DNA from: an uncultured Deefgea sp. | Lineage (GTDB): Bacteria; Pseudomonadota; Gammaproteobacteria; Burkholderiales; Chitinibacteraceae | DNA: 55,519 nt | Direction of reading: 5' to 3' | NCBI RefSeq assembly: GCF_947072475.1 | Contig: NZ_CAMTIA010000019.1 | Coordinates: 1 to 55,519, forward strand | Part shown: positions 35,628-44,551 of the stretch, in pieces | Layout of the letters: each line of letters opens with the position of its first letter | Numbering within the stretch: position 1 is the first letter of the stretch | The notes under the pieces: generated by a model | The model's input: the letters and a program-made list of their open reading frames with translations, nothing else | Databases searched by the model: none | Told to the model about the DNA's origin: nothing | Made by a program: the position numbers and the translations under genes

Positions 35628-36959
35628 TTGACCAAGTTTTTACTTATGAATGCCGTTTTAATTGCAGTAACACTGATGCTCGCGCTCTCTTTGAGCCGCA
35701 TTCATGTGGTGGTCAGTATCCTCATTAGTGCCGTGGTCGGCGGTTTGGTCGGTGGTTTGGAATTAAGTAAAACCATCGCCGCATTCAATGGCGGCCTCGG
35801 TGGTGGCGCAGGGATTGCGCTGTCTTACGCGCTACTGGGTGCTTTTGCCTTGGCGCTGGCCGAGTCGGGTTTGCCGCACGCGATGGCCGATGGTCTGGCC
35901 AAATTAAGTGCCAAAAGCAGCAATAGCCAGCGCGTGAAATGGGGCATTGTGTTGGCCGTTTTGGCGCTAGCGATTTCCTCGCAAAACATTTTGCCGATTC
36001 ATATCGCGTTTATTCCGCTGGTGATTCCGCCACTGCTCTTTACGCTGGCGCAATTTAAAGTCGACCGCCGTTTATTGGCGTGTGTGATGACTTTTGGTTT
36101 GATTACGCCGTATATGTTGTTCCCTGTGGGCTTTGGTGAGATTTTCTTAACCCAAATTTTATTGGGCAGCATTACCAAATCAGGCTTAGATGTCAGCCAC
36201 GTGAATGTGATGCACGCGATGGCGCTGCCGGCATTGGGGATGGTGTTTGGTTTACTCACCGCGGTATTTGTCACTTACCGTAAACCACGCCAATACAATA
36301 TGGACGTGCTCAAAGCGGTTGAGCGCGAAGACAGTCGCTACACGCGCCGCTCATTGAGCGTGGCGGTGTTGGCGATGGTGACGACCTTTATCGTGCAGCT
36401 GTGCGTCGATTCGATGCTGCTCGGTGCGCTAGCCGGCTTTACCGTCTGTGTACTCGGTGGCGCAGTGCCTTGGCGACAAGCCGATAGTGTCTTTAGCGAA
36501 GGCATGAAAATGATGGCCGGCATTGGTCTGATTATGATTGCTGCTTCTGGCATGGCCGAAGTACTCAAAGCCACCGGCGATGTGGCCAGCTTGGTCACGC
36601 AATCGGCGGATCTAATCGGCAATAGCAAAGCACTGGCGGCGTTTTTGATGTTGCTGGTCGGTTTGGTGGTGACCTTGGGCATCGGCTCTTCATTCTCGAC
36701 GGTACCTATCTTAGCCACCATCTATGTGCCGCTGGCGATGCAACTCGGCTTTAGCCCAGCAGCGATTGTTTGCTTGGTCGGCACGGCAGGTGCATTGGGT
36801 GATGCGGGCTCGCCAGCGTCTGATTCAACACTGGGCCCAACGGCAGGTTTAAATGTCGATGGTCAGCACAACCACATTTGGGATACTTCAGTACCGACTT
36901 TCTTGCATTTCAACCTGCCATTAATGGCATTTGGTTGGGTTGCGGTGATGGTTTTATAA
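35628..36959 (+). CDS. Putative Na+/H+ antiporter, NhaC-like family
   Basis: A 443-residue protein with eleven or more membrane segments, including IHVVVSILISAVVGGLVGGLE early on. Conserved blocks are SSQNILPIHIAFIPLVIPPL, the LITPYMLFPVGFG re-entrant-like region and GTAGALGDAGSPASDSTLGPT. That fits the Na+/H+ antiporter family of the ion-transporter superfamily; some members are reported as amino-acid permeases. I start at the TTG at 35628, because AGTGG at 35616-35620 is seven bases away. The ATG at 35646 has no ribosome site. It diverges from lysP, so an amino-acid link is possible. Confidence 0.8.
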   Translation: MTKFLLMNAVLIAVTLMLALSLSRIHVVVSILISAVVGGLVGGLELSKTIAAFNGGLGGGAGIALSYALLGAFALALAESGLPHAMADGLAKLSAKSSNSQRVKWGIVLAVLALAISSQNILPIHIAFIPLVIPPLLFTLAQFKVDRRLLACVMTFGLITPYMLFPVGFGEIFLTQILLGSITKSGLDVSHVNVMHAMALPALGMVFGLLTAVFVTYRKPRQYNMDVLKAVEREDSRYTRRSLSVAVLAMVTTFIVQLCVDSMLLGALAGFTVCVLGGAVPWRQADSVFSEGMKMMAGIGLIMIAASGMAEVLKATGDVASLVTQSADLIGNSKALAAFLMLLVGLVVTLGIGSSFSTVPILATIYVPLAMQLGFSPAAIVCLVGTAGALGDAGSPASDSTLGPTAGLNVDGQHNHIWDTSVPTFLHFNLPLMAFGWVAVMVL

Positions 36960-37039
36960 ATATTTTGCGTTTTATCTGATTATTTATAAAAAAGGGCTTG
37001 CCAAGACTAAATTCATCGGTGATAATAGCGCCCTCTCTT

Positions 37040-37116
37040 GGCTATGTAGCTCAGTTGGTTAGAGCACAGCACTCATAATGCTGGGGTCGCAGGTTCGAGT
37101 CCCGCCATAGCCACCA
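37040..37116 (+). tRNA. tRNA-Met (CAU), elongator
   Basis: A 77-base tRNA with CCA encoded. The acceptor stem GGCTATG pairs with CATAGCC. The D-loop, the anticodon CAT in CTCATAA and the T-loop GGTTCGAGTCC are all present. The acceptor sequence and the presence of a first base pair match elongator Met rather than initiator, and differ from the usual CAU Ile2. The gene lies 80 bases after the antiporter, which may contribute its promoter. Confidence 0.95.
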
Positions 37117-37147
37117 GTTATCATTCTCTGGCTAGCACAGAGAATTC

Positions 37148-37183
37148 AAAAGCCCCGTTAATCTTAGGATTACGGGGGTTTTT
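37148..37183 (+). terminator. Terminator after tRNA-Met
   Basis: CCCCGT-AATC pairs with GATT-ACGGGG with one bulged T, flanked by an A run and then TTTTT. It ends the tRNA transcript. Confidence 0.85.
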
Positions 37184-37476
37184 GTTGCCTGCTCGATATT
37201 GATTACCGATGTATTGCCAGCCAAACCAATAGAAAAGCTGATTGCAGCCATATACCTGCATATACGGCCGAGTCCAGATGAAACATTGATACTGCGCCTC
37301 GCGCTCGAACCAAGGCTTGCAAATCACGCCAAGCGCAGCAAATCCCACATTAATCGCTTGCCAAACGAATCAGCGCAAAATCTATTCACTCGTAGCCAGC
37401 TTAGAACTTAAATACATTCACGCAAAGCTGCCGCTCGGTCTTTGCAGGCTCGTGCATCCACTGTGTTCAACCCATC
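37184..37476. other. Intergenic region between tRNA-Met and the AraC gene
   Basis: No gene I can defend. Two opposing frames (plus 37199-37411, minus 37121-37348) overlap each other and the terminator, and neither has a ribosome site. CCATATACCTGCATATACGG near 37249-37268 belongs to the recurrent ATATACC motifs. This is the 3' side of the AraC gene. Confidence 0.5.
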
Positions 37477-38355
37477 TCAAACCTCTGGGCTATGGCTCTG
37501 CGCAAGCCAAGCCCTTGGCGACAAACCAACTCGTTGCGCAAAAACCCGTGACAGCGCTGACGAATTCGCATATCCCAAATTAGATGCAATCAACTTCACG
37601 GCATACCCTTGCCGCAGCTGTTTCTTTGCCAGCGCCATACGCCAATCAGTCAAGTATTCAGCTGGAGCAACGCCCACCACCCGCTTGAAGCGACTAGCAA
37701 AGGCACTGCGTGACATGCTGGCTCGCTCTGCCAGCGCCTCGAGAGTCCAAGGCAACTGTGGATTGTCATGAATGGCAGTGAGCGCATACGCCAATTGCGA
37801 ATCAGCCAATCCCGACGCCAGACCAATCGAAACGCCGCCCTCTTCACCATGATCGAGCAACCAGCGCAGCAATTGAAGCAACACGACAGCAAACAAGCGA
37901 TCTGCGATCAATTTTTGCCCGCACCGCACTTGATCGACCTCCTGAAATAATAACTCGAGCGCGCCAGCCAAACTCGGCACCTTAGATAGCGGTAGCACAA
38001 TGAGTGCTGGCAATGCCCGCACCAAAGGATGCGTCACTCCGCCATCAAAAGACACCGTCGCGCAGGTGAAATCAGCGCCATCTTGCGGCGCATTGTGAAA
38101 CTGATGCGCCAGTGGCTGAGGATAAAACAGCAAAGTGGGCTCAACAATTTCAATGCGAGATTGCAGCCCTGAATTTTGGTGGTGCGTCACCACCACGCCC
38201 CCTCTGCGCAGGACATGAAAAAAGCCTCGCCCTGTCTTCGCTTCAAAATCACTCACACCACACAATATGCCAGCATGAAAAAGGCTAACAGAGACTGGAA
38301 AACGTTCCAGCAATGAGGAAAGTCGATCTAAGGGGGGTTTTGAATTAATCAGCAT
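37477..38355 (-). CDS. AraC-family transcriptional regulator
   Basis: A 292-residue regulator with an N-terminal cupin-type sensing domain (AGILCGVSDFEAKTGRGFFH, then LFYPQPLAHQFHN) and a C-terminal double helix-turn-helix (LEALAERASMSRSAFASRFK and VKLIASNLGYANSSALSRVF). I use the ATG at 38355 (MLINSKPPLDRLS); the frame reaches 38403. It is divergent from the gene for a secreted protein at 38467, with 111 bases between, so that gene and the AhpD-like one after it are its likely targets. The effector is unknown. Confidence 0.9.
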   Translation of the reverse strand: MLINSKPPLDRLSSLLERFPVSVSLFHAGILCGVSDFEAKTGRGFFHVLRRGGVVVTHHQNSGLQSRIEIVEPTLLFYPQPLAHQFHNAPQDGADFTCATVSFDGGVTHPLVRALPALIVLPLSKVPSLAGALELLFQEVDQVRCGQKLIADRLFAVVLLQLLRWLLDHGEEGGVSIGLASGLADSQLAYALTAIHDNPQLPWTLEALAERASMSRSAFASRFKRVVGVAPAEYLTDWRMALAKKQLRQGYAVKLIASNLGYANSSALSRVFAQRVGLSPRAWLAQSHSPEV

Positions 38356-38466
38356 TTGTACGAATAGGTATGTTGTTGATACGGTTAGACACCAATAGTA
38401 CACGACAACGGAGCAGACTATGTCTTGTGCATATTTGCACCATTTTACGAGCTACGAGGCATTCAC

Positions 38467-39225
38467 ATGAGAAAAAATCATAGTTACCCCCACTTCGCAC
38501 TTGCCGTCGCTTTGGCAGGATTTTGCCATTATGCCGCCGCTCACGACAATGAACACTCCGGCGGAATCGAGAGCAAAGCCAGCGCATCGGTCAAGTCACC
38601 CTACGACATTGTGCACACCAAAATCTCAACCGAGGGCAATGAGGCCGTGTTTCACATGCAGGTTTCTGGAAAAGCCGGCGCAAGCAAGCCCGCCAAGTCA
38701 GGAAAACTAGCAGGAAGCCGCGTTTTTTCTTATGTTTGGCCCACCTCGTTAGATCCATCGACCGTTGGCTTTGAAGCTAACAGCGGAATTTTGGCCTTAG
38801 CAATCACTTCCCACCCCGATTTTGATGACACCCCTTTGTTTGATGAGAATGCAGACAACAATCCAAAGAACGATGGTGCAGTTTGGCATACCCACTGGGT
38901 GGTACTACAGCCCGACAAAGCTTGCGGTAAAGACGCCCTTAAAGTTGTCGACATCCCCAAAGACGCCAAACCCAAGCTCCCTAAGACATGGCCGCAATTG
39001 CCGATATTGATCGATAGCCCAGGCTGGAGCCCAACGTTCAAGGGCGACACCTTAGAAGTGCGCGTGCCTTTTGATGATATTGGTGCGATCAACGCAGCAA
39101 GTTTTGATGGCGTCACCGCCGCCTTGCGCGTGAATGCCAGCGTCCACAGTCCGCTACTGTGTGTAGTGAATGTCTTTAAAGTGGCCTCTGGTGATTTATC
39201 ACTCCCGGGCAAGGTTAATCATTAA
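38467..39225 (+). CDS. Secreted periplasmic protein of unknown function
   Basis: From ATG 38467 (GAGG eight bases upstream) the protein starts with a Sec signal peptide ending HYAAA before HDNEHSGG. The 252-residue precursor shows a His/Asp start, FHMQVSGKAG, SYVWPTSLDPSTVGFE, AVWHTHWVVLQPDKACG and a C-terminal VFKVASGDLSLP. Two cysteines could form a disulfide. I recognise no enzyme signature. Several His residues (HDNEH, WHTHW) hint at metal binding but prove nothing. It forms a unit with the AhpD-like gene 44 bases downstream. Confidence 0.8.
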   Translation: MRKNHSYPHFALAVALAGFCHYAAAHDNEHSGGIESKASASVKSPYDIVHTKISTEGNEAVFHMQVSGKAGASKPAKSGKLAGSRVFSYVWPTSLDPSTVGFEANSGILALAITSHPDFDDTPLFDENADNNPKNDGAVWHTHWVVLQPDKACGKDALKVVDIPKDAKPKLPKTWPQLPILIDSPGWSPTFKGDTLEVRVPFDDIGAINAASFDGVTAALRVNASVHSPLLCVVNVFKVASGDLSLPGKVNH

Positions 39226-39269
39226 TTCAACGGTTTCAACCGTTCTCGATCAACGAAAAGGAAATCACC

Positions 39270-39815
39270 ATGTCCCGCGTACAACTTATTAACGCTGCCG
39301 AAACCACAGCCAATCGCCAAATTTTATTAGCGCAGATTCAGCAAGCTTTTGGTGCAACACCGAATATGTTTAAAGCCGTTGCTAATTCACCTGCGGCGCT
39401 AAGCAGCATGTGGGGTTCATTTGCAGCTTTAGGCTCCGGCGTACTGGGTGCAAAACTCGGTGAGCAGATCGCCGTGGCAATTGCTGACTACAATCGCTGC
39501 GAATATTGCTTAGCTGCGCATACGGTATTGGGCAAAAATGCCGGCGTGAGCGCCGATGACTTGCAGGCCGCCCAAGCTGGCCAGTCCACCGATGCTAAAA
39601 CCGCAGCGGCATTGACGTTTGCCTTAAAGGTTGTCAAAAACCGCGCGCAAGTTTCAAATCAAGATATCAGCGAATTACGTGCGGCTGGTTTTGACGACGA
39701 ACATATCGTCGAAATCCTCGCGCATATTGCGCTGAATATTTTCACTAATTATGTGAATGTCGCTTTTGATGTGCCGGTGGACTTTCCACGGGTCGCGTTA
39801 AATCCTACAGTCTGA
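39270..39815 (+). CDS. AhpD-like carboxymuconolactone decarboxylase-fold protein
   Basis: A 181-residue alkylhydroperoxidase/CMD-family protein. The active motif EYCLAAH has the Cys pair CEYC at 77-80 and the His at 84. KNRAQVSNQDISELRAAGF and the closing helix suit the peroxidase-related subgroup. AAGGA precedes the ATG. These small helical proteins reduce peroxides with a dithiol or remain of unknown activity. Nearby ahpF and ahpC fit an oxidative-stress role, though transcribed separately and convergently. Confidence 0.9.
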   Translation: MSRVQLINAAETTANRQILLAQIQQAFGATPNMFKAVANSPAALSSMWGSFAALGSGVLGAKLGEQIAVAIADYNRCEYCLAAHTVLGKNAGVSADDLQAAQAGQSTDAKTAAALTFALKVVKNRAQVSNQDISELRAAGFDDEHIVEILAHIALNIFTNYVNVAFDVPVDFPRVALNPTV

Positions 39816-39901
39816 TCGATGCTAACAAGCGGCACATGACGCATCACATGAAGTACACAAGCAGACGATGATGTCGCTCAGTATTAAAACAAATGCCAAT
39901 A

Positions 39902-39946
39902 GTATTGCCATGCAGCGCTTTTAGATAAAAGCATAGATGGCAATAC
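39902..39946. repeat. GTATTGCCAT-armed hairpin
   Basis: Perfect 10-bp outer arms (39902-39911 and 39937-39946) and a perfect 6-bp inner stem (GCTTTT/AAAAGC) around AGAT. No T run follows. A similar element with GGTATATGGC arms is at 54148-54194. Confidence 0.75.
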
Positions 39947-40042
39947 CTCGATAAATGCGAAACAATTATTCGGGCAATACAGCCACTACACACAACAAGA
40001 TACTGACACGAAAATTTTGCGATTTACCTGAAGCAGTTGCAT

Positions 40043-40072
40043 AAAAAAACGAGGCGCTTGGCCTCGTTTTTT
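40043..40072. terminator. Bidirectional terminator between AhpD-like gene and ahpF
   Basis: AAAAAAACGAGGC and GCCTCGTTTTTT pair around GCTTG. A run before and T run after make it active on both strands between convergent genes. Confidence 0.93.
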
Positions 40073-40092
40073 ACGTCATTTCAATCTTGCGA

Positions 40093-41640
40093 TTAATGCC
40101 CGCTGCGAATCAGGTGATCAAAAGCCGATAACGAGGCTTTAGCGCCTTCGCCCATGGCGATAATAATTTGTTTAAACGGCACGGTCGTCACATCACCGGC
40201 GGCAAACACGCCCGGTACTGAGGTCTGGCCACGAGCATCAACGATGATTTCGCCGCTTGGGCTTAAATCGACCACGCCTTTTAACCAATCGGTATTAGGC
40301 AACAAGCCAATCTGCACAAAGATGCCTTCTAGCTCAATGCTGCGCGCTTCGCCAGAAGCACGATCGGTGTAATTGAGCGCAGTGACTTTTTCGCCATTGC
40401 CAATCACCGCCGTGGTTTGTGCTTGCGTCAAAATCGTCACATTTGGCAGGCTGCGCAATTTGCTTTGCAATACCGCATCAGCGCGCATTTGTTCGCCAAA
40501 CTCAAGCAAGGTGACATGGCTAACAATCCCCGCCAAATCAATCGCCGCTTCGACGCCGGAATTGCCGCCACCAATTACCGCCACACGTTTGCCTTTAAAT
40601 AAAGGACCATCGCAATGCGGGCAGTACGCCACGCCACGACCACGGTATTCTTGCTCGCCCGGCACATTCATTTCACGCCAACGCGCACCTGTCGACAAAA
40701 TCACGCTGCGACTTTGCAATTTAGCGCCATTGACCAATTCAATTTCAATCAAATCGCCCGGAGTTAATTTGCTAGCGCGTTGCAAATTCATAATATCCAC
40801 ATCGTATTCGCGAACATGGTTTTCTAAGGCGCTGGCCAATTTCGGGCCTTCGGTGGCTTTAACCGAAATAAAATTCTCAATGCCCATGGTATCGAGCACT
40901 TGACCGCCGAAACGCTCTGCAACCACGCCAGTACGAATCCCTTTACGGGCAGCATACACTGCAGCCGAGGCACCGGCTGGGCCACCACCGACCACCAACA
41001 CATCAAACGCCGCTTTGGCATTGATGTCTTGGGCGGCACGCTCACCGCTGCGGGTATCGAGCTTGGCCACGATTTCTTCAACCGTCATCCGGCCTTGACC
41101 AAAAGGCTGCTCGTTGAGCAACACGGTTGGTACCGCCATTACGCGCTGCTCAGCCACATAATCTTGATACAAAGCACCATCGACCATGGTGTGGGTAATT
41201 GCTGGATTGAGTACGGCTAATAAATTCAAGGCTTGCACCACATCAGGGCAGTTGTGGCAAGACAAAGAAATAAACGATACAAAGTTCAATGGCCCTGGCA
41301 ATGATTTAATCGTGGCAATCGTTGCCTCATCGACTCGTGGTGGATGACCACCGACTTGCAATAAAGCCAAGACCAAAGACGTAAATTCATGCCCCAATGG
41401 AATGCCGGCAAAATGCACGCGCGGCGCATCGCCAAGGCGAGCAATGGCAAACGATGGGCGCAAGGCGGCAACGCCATCCATACGCAACGTCACTTTAGAA
41501 TTTAAAGCGGCGATTTCTTGCAATAAAGTGCCCATTTCATTGGCGGCAGCAGTTTGATCTAATGAAGCAATCAATTCGATCGGATATTGTAGTTTTTCGA
41601 GATAGCCCTGCAATTGGGCGCTAATTTGAGCATCGAGCAT
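40093..41640 (-). CDS. ahpF: Alkyl hydroperoxide reductase subunit F
   Basis: The NADH-dependent flavoprotein that recharges AhpC. The N-terminal thioredoxin-like domain has CHNC at residues 128-131. The FAD loop [14 protein letters not shown] is near 214-227, the redox CPHC at 340-343, and the NAD loop [14 protein letters not shown] follows. The end, [16 protein letters not shown], is conserved. I use the ATG at 41640 ([11 protein letters not shown]), with GGAGA seven bases upstream; 515 residues, close to E. coli AhpF. It follows ahpC in the same direction. Confidence 0.96.
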   Translation of the reverse strand: MLDAQISAQLQGYLEKLQYPIELIASLDQTAAANEMGTLLQEIAALNSKVTLRMDGVAALRPSFAIARLGDAPRVHFAGIPLGHEFTSLVLALLQVGGHPPRVDEATIATIKSLPGPLNFVSFISLSCHNCPDVVQALNLLAVLNPAITHTMVDGALYQDYVAEQRVMAVPTVLLNEQPFGQGRMTVEEIVAKLDTRSGERAAQDINAKAAFDVLVVGGGPAGASAAVYAARKGIRTGVVAERFGGQVLDTMGIENFISVKATEGPKLASALENHVREYDVDIMNLQRASKLTPGDLIEIELVNGAKLQSRSVILSTGARWREMNVPGEQEYRGRGVAYCPHCDGPLFKGKRVAVIGGGNSGVEAAIDLAGIVSHVTLLEFGEQMRADAVLQSKLRSLPNVTILTQAQTTAVIGNGEKVTALNYTDRASGEARSIELEGIFVQIGLLPNTDWLKGVVDLSPSGEIIVDARGQTSVPGVFAAGDVTTVPFKQIIIAMGEGAKASLSAFDHLIRSGH

Positions 41641-41780
41641 GGGGATTCTCCGGTTGAATTTCACTGATCAAGGGAAACTTGATCACTGAAATCCATGCCG
41701 CCAGCGGCGGCACGGATTAACAGACTGATCTAAATACGGAGTACTTAGATCGCTAAAGCAGAGGGTTTACAGCGCAGGAA

Positions 41781-42344
41781 TTAGATCTTGCCAACTAAAT
41801 CCAAAGACGGCTTCAAAGTCTCTTCACCTGGGGTCCATTTTGCTGGGCAAACTTCACCTGGATGGCTCGCAATGTATTGCGCTGCTTGTACTTTGCGTAG
41901 CAATTCTTTGGCGTCACGGCCAATACCCAAGTCATGAATTTCTGCGACTTTGATCTCGCCTTCTGGGTTGATCACAAAAGTGCCGCGCAATGCCAAGCCT
42001 TCTTCTTCGATCATCACATCAAAGTTGCGAGTAATCGCACCTGTTGGATCACCGATCATTGGGTAGTTGATTTTTTTGATGGTGTCAGACGCATCGTGCC
42101 AAGCTTTGTGAGTGAAGTGGGTATCAGTGGATACTGAGTACACTTCAACGCCCATTTTTTGGAATTCTGGGTATACATCAGCCAAGTCGCCTAACTCAGT
42201 TGGGCAAACAAAAGTAAAGTCAGCTGGGTAAAAGAACACAATCGACCACTTACCTTTTAGCGTTTCATCGCTAACAGGAACAAATTTGCCTTCGTGGTAA
42301 GCAGTTGCTTTGAAAGGTTTGATAACGGTATTGATAATGGCCAT
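41781..42344 (-). CDS. ahpC: Alkyl hydroperoxide reductase subunit C (peroxiredoxin)
   Basis: A 2-Cys peroxiredoxin that reduces H2O2 and organic peroxides. The peroxidatic Cys47 is in [10 protein letters not shown] and the resolving Cys166 in [10 protein letters not shown]. The catalytic Arg is in GALRGTFVI-type sequence at about 120. An AAGGAG ribosome site is present. It is the upstream gene of an ahpC-ahpF unit; the 140-base spacer has two hairpin-prone palindromes (GATCTAAATAC/GTACTTAGATC near 41735) which could set the AhpC:AhpF ratio. I could not confirm an OxyR site. Confidence 0.97.
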   Translation of the reverse strand: MAIINTVIKPFKATAYHEGKFVPVSDETLKGKWSIVFFYPADFTFVCPTELGDLADVYPEFQKMGVEVYSVSTDTHFTHKAWHDASDTIKKINYPMIGDPTGAITRNFDVMIEEEGLALRGTFVINPEGEIKVAEIHDLGIGRDAKELLRKVQAAQYIASHPGEVCPAKWTPGEETLKPSLDLVGKI

Positions 42345-42606
42345 GGTGTAGCTCCTTGTGAACAGCGTTGTGTGTAATTGACAGGAGCCATTCTAGCCAC
42401 AATACAGCGATAGTTAAAATGAAATATTTACATCGACCCGTTAGTTTTTTTATATCACGCGTCACCAAGCACCAAGACCAACCGCCTCAGTTGAAGCGAC
42501 CGGTTAAAAACGCCGCCAAGCTGATCAAAACCTGTCTATTTCATTTCTCGTCTTGTATGCTTAACTGAGTCCGGCAAAGGCATATCGTGTAGAGGCGGAA
42601 TAATCC

Positions 42607-43392
42607 ATGCATCCAAAAATTCCAAAAATATTATTTTCTTTGTTTGGCCTTGCTTGCTTTACCACAAGCTATGCCAATGATTGCAATGGCATCAAAACCC
42701 CCAATTACACTTTTCCGGTCAATGACCCCAATTTTCATGGCGTGGCCATTGAATTGCCGGGCATTTTAGAAAATAGTAAGACTGGCCCCTTTCCTGAGCT
42801 CATCGCCGTCATCAATCAGTTTTATCCCGCAGGCAAAATCGACTTCAGCCTCGAACCGGTCAAACGAGTCTACCTCGACATCAATAACAAAAATGCGGAT
42901 TTTCGCTTTCCAACGATGAAGATCAAAGATGGCGCAAAAAATGCTGCGCCATATCAGTATTCCAAAGAAATGCTCGGCAAAGTCACCTTCGTGCTGTACA
43001 CCAACAAAAAACAAATCATCCCCAAACAACAAGTCATCCAAGCCGATAACGACACCAAACTACTCATTGAAGCGCCACCAGCCGACTGGGGGTTTCCAAC
43101 GCGCAGCGTCATCAATCTTGAGCAGTCGCTCAAAAAACTCAATGCCGGTCGCATTGCAGGCGTGCTGTGGGCGCAAGAAGAAAGCGACTATCTGATCAAA
43201 AAATTAAAGCTACAACAAATCCACCGCGCCCATTTTGAAGACTACCCCGATGTATTGTTTTTTTCTTGCAATGCGCGTGGCGACTTCGTCAATGACGCCA
43301 TCAGCAAAGCGATTAAAGCGGCAAGAGATAGCGGCGCACTCGAAAAAGCCTACTTCAAAGTGCATAAACCTTATCAAGATTGGCAACCTTAG
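42607..43392 (+). CDS. Periplasmic substrate-binding protein, SBP_bac_3-like
   Basis: A 261-residue exported protein with a signal peptide ending TSYA before NDCNG. The mature protein has the two-lobed layout of amino-acid-type binding proteins (ELPGILENSK, KIDFSLEPVKRVYLDI, ALEKAYFKVH). The characteristic late YDAISKAIKAARDSGALEKAY-type helix is present. It resembles the family of orphan extracellular solute-binding domains of bacterial sensors and transporters. No permease or ATPase is nearby, so ligand and partner are unknown. GGCGGAA precedes the ATG. Confidence 0.8.
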   Translation: MHPKIPKILFSLFGLACFTTSYANDCNGIKTPNYTFPVNDPNFHGVAIELPGILENSKTGPFPELIAVINQFYPAGKIDFSLEPVKRVYLDINNKNADFRFPTMKIKDGAKNAAPYQYSKEMLGKVTFVLYTNKKQIIPKQQVIQADNDTKLLIEAPPADWGFPTRSVINLEQSLKKLNAGRIAGVLWAQEESDYLIKKLKLQQIHRAHFEDYPDVLFFSCNARGDFVNDAISKAIKAARDSGALEKAYFKVHKPYQDWQP

Positions 43393-43474
43393 TCGCTAAT
43401 CGAGTACACCCTGCTTGCAAGGCAATAAGGCCAGCCAAAATCTGCTATCATTGCGCCCACTTGTTGCTATTATT

Positions 43475-43582
43475 TTGAGCAGGGCTTAGCCCGATAGCAC
43501 CTTGATTTGCTGAGCACCTCAGCAAATTGGGCGCTCCCAGTGATCAATTTCAAAGTCCGCTTCGCAAGAAGTGGGCTTTTTG
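43475..43582 (+). ncRNA. Candidate structured RNA upstream of the J-domain gene
   Basis: Within 110 bases there is a GGGC/GCCC helix, then a perfect 10-bp stem ATTTGCTGAG/CTCAGCAAAT (43505-43527), which AGCCC and GGGCGCT could enclose. A rho-independent terminator ends it (AAGTCCGCTTC/GAAGTGGGCTT, then TTTTT at 43577-43581). A possible promoter (TTGCGC ... TATTAT) lies at about 43451-43475. It stops 45 bases before the J-domain ATG, so it could be an sRNA or an attenuator leader. It does not match 6S, 4.5S, RNase P or a riboswitch class I know. Confidence 0.4.
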
Positions 43583-43626
43583 TTTGCTGGCTCACAAGAT
43601 CACCCTCTACAAATTGAGGTTACTTG

Positions 43627-43911
43627 ATGTCTTTACACGATCATTATGCACAGCTGGGTGTTCAGCCCAATGCCAGCATCGAACTGATTAAAGCGGCCTA
43701 CCGCCGCAATGCGACTCAATTTCATCCTGATCGAAACGCCGCACCCGATGCAGCGGCACGTTTTCGAGAAATTCAAGTTGCTTATGAAGTGCTATCTGAT
43801 AGCGAAAAACGTAAAGCTTACGATGATTATCGTCAGCGCAGCTTAATTGATGATCCTTTGGCTATTGCCCAAGAGATTAGCGCCAAATATCTACAAGGTT
43901 TGTTTCAGTGA
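43627..43911 (+). CDS. Stand-alone J-domain protein
   Basis: A 94-residue protein that is little more than a J domain: helix II, the HPD motif in FHPDRNAAPD, and KRKAYDDY at the end of helix IV. A short tail (LAIAQEISAKYLQGLFQ) follows. It lacks the Gly/Phe and zinc-finger regions of DnaJ. J domains stimulate the ATPase of an Hsp70; no dnaK is in the window. The ATG at 43627 follows TTGAGG. Its stop overlaps the GTG start of the next gene by four bases, so the two are translationally coupled. Confidence 0.9.
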   Translation: MSLHDHYAQLGVQPNASIELIKAAYRRNATQFHPDRNAAPDAAARFREIQVAYEVLSDSEKRKAYDDYRQRSLIDDPLAIAQEISAKYLQGLFQ

Positions 43912-44471
43912 ATATCTCTCCCTTTTTTGCCGAATTAATGCCCGTTTACGACGCCGAGCTCGATGACTTAATGACCGATTCAGAAGGTCGTCCGGCGCTA
44001 AAAAAACGCCTGAATGAAAAACGCCAACAATTTGCTCATCTATTGCCGATGATTGAATTCAGCCCTGAAATGGTGGCGGTGGTTTTCTACAATGCATTTA
44101 GCTTTACTTCACCGGCCATGATGAAAGCACTCATCATTAGCGAGCCTGATGGCGACGATTTTATTTCTTGGGATCAATTGCAAGACAATCTCACGATCGC
44201 CGATTGGGCGCAGCAATACACTGCAGCAGCGGTTGCGGCCGATGGTGGCGAGCAATTTTTAGTCATCGCCGCTGCGCTGGAATATTTGCGAATCAAAGGC
44301 GGCCACTACAGCAGCGCGCCTGAGAGCCATGCCGAGTCAGAATCAATTGACGACGATCACGATGTTTACAATTCAGACGACGATGGCGGGCAGATGGGTG
44401 ATTTAGAAGATTCTGGCGCATCTTGGTTATCAGAACAAGGTTTTGAATCGCACGAATCAGAGCGCAAATAA
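43908..44471 (+). CDS. Uncharacterised acidic protein (J-domain cluster)
   Basis: A 187-residue protein, GTG start overlapping the J-domain gene by four bases. Residues 1-140 look helical and soluble, with no signal peptide or membrane segment. The last 45 are very acidic and Ser-rich (ESESIDDDHD, NSDDDGG, ESHESERK). I do not recognise a domain. The acidic tail suggests flexibility or binding to a basic partner. The coupling to a J-domain protein makes it a probable client or targeting partner of that co-chaperone. Confidence 0.75.
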   Translation: MNISPFFAELMPVYDAELDDLMTDSEGRPALKKRLNEKRQQFAHLLPMIEFSPEMVAVVFYNAFSFTSPAMMKALIISEPDGDDFISWDQLQDNLTIADWAQQYTAAAVAADGGEQFLVIAAALEYLRIKGGHYSSAPESHAESESIDDDHDVYNSDDDGGQMGDLEDSGASWLSEQGFESHESERK

Positions 44472-44551
44472 GTGGCCGCAATCGGTACCGACGAGCGTCG
44501 GTTGACCATTGGCTCTTGCTACCTAAATTCAACGCTGCAAAAGGACTGATC

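Noticed and set aside
37121-37348. 75-codon minus-strand frame rich in Trp, Tyr and Cys
   Set aside because: It reads through the tRNA-Met terminator, has no ribosome site and overlaps an opposing frame.
42345-42420. OxyR operator upstream of ahpC
   Set aside because: Only isolated ATAG/CTAT fragments fit, without the four spaced tetramers. A regulator may still bind.
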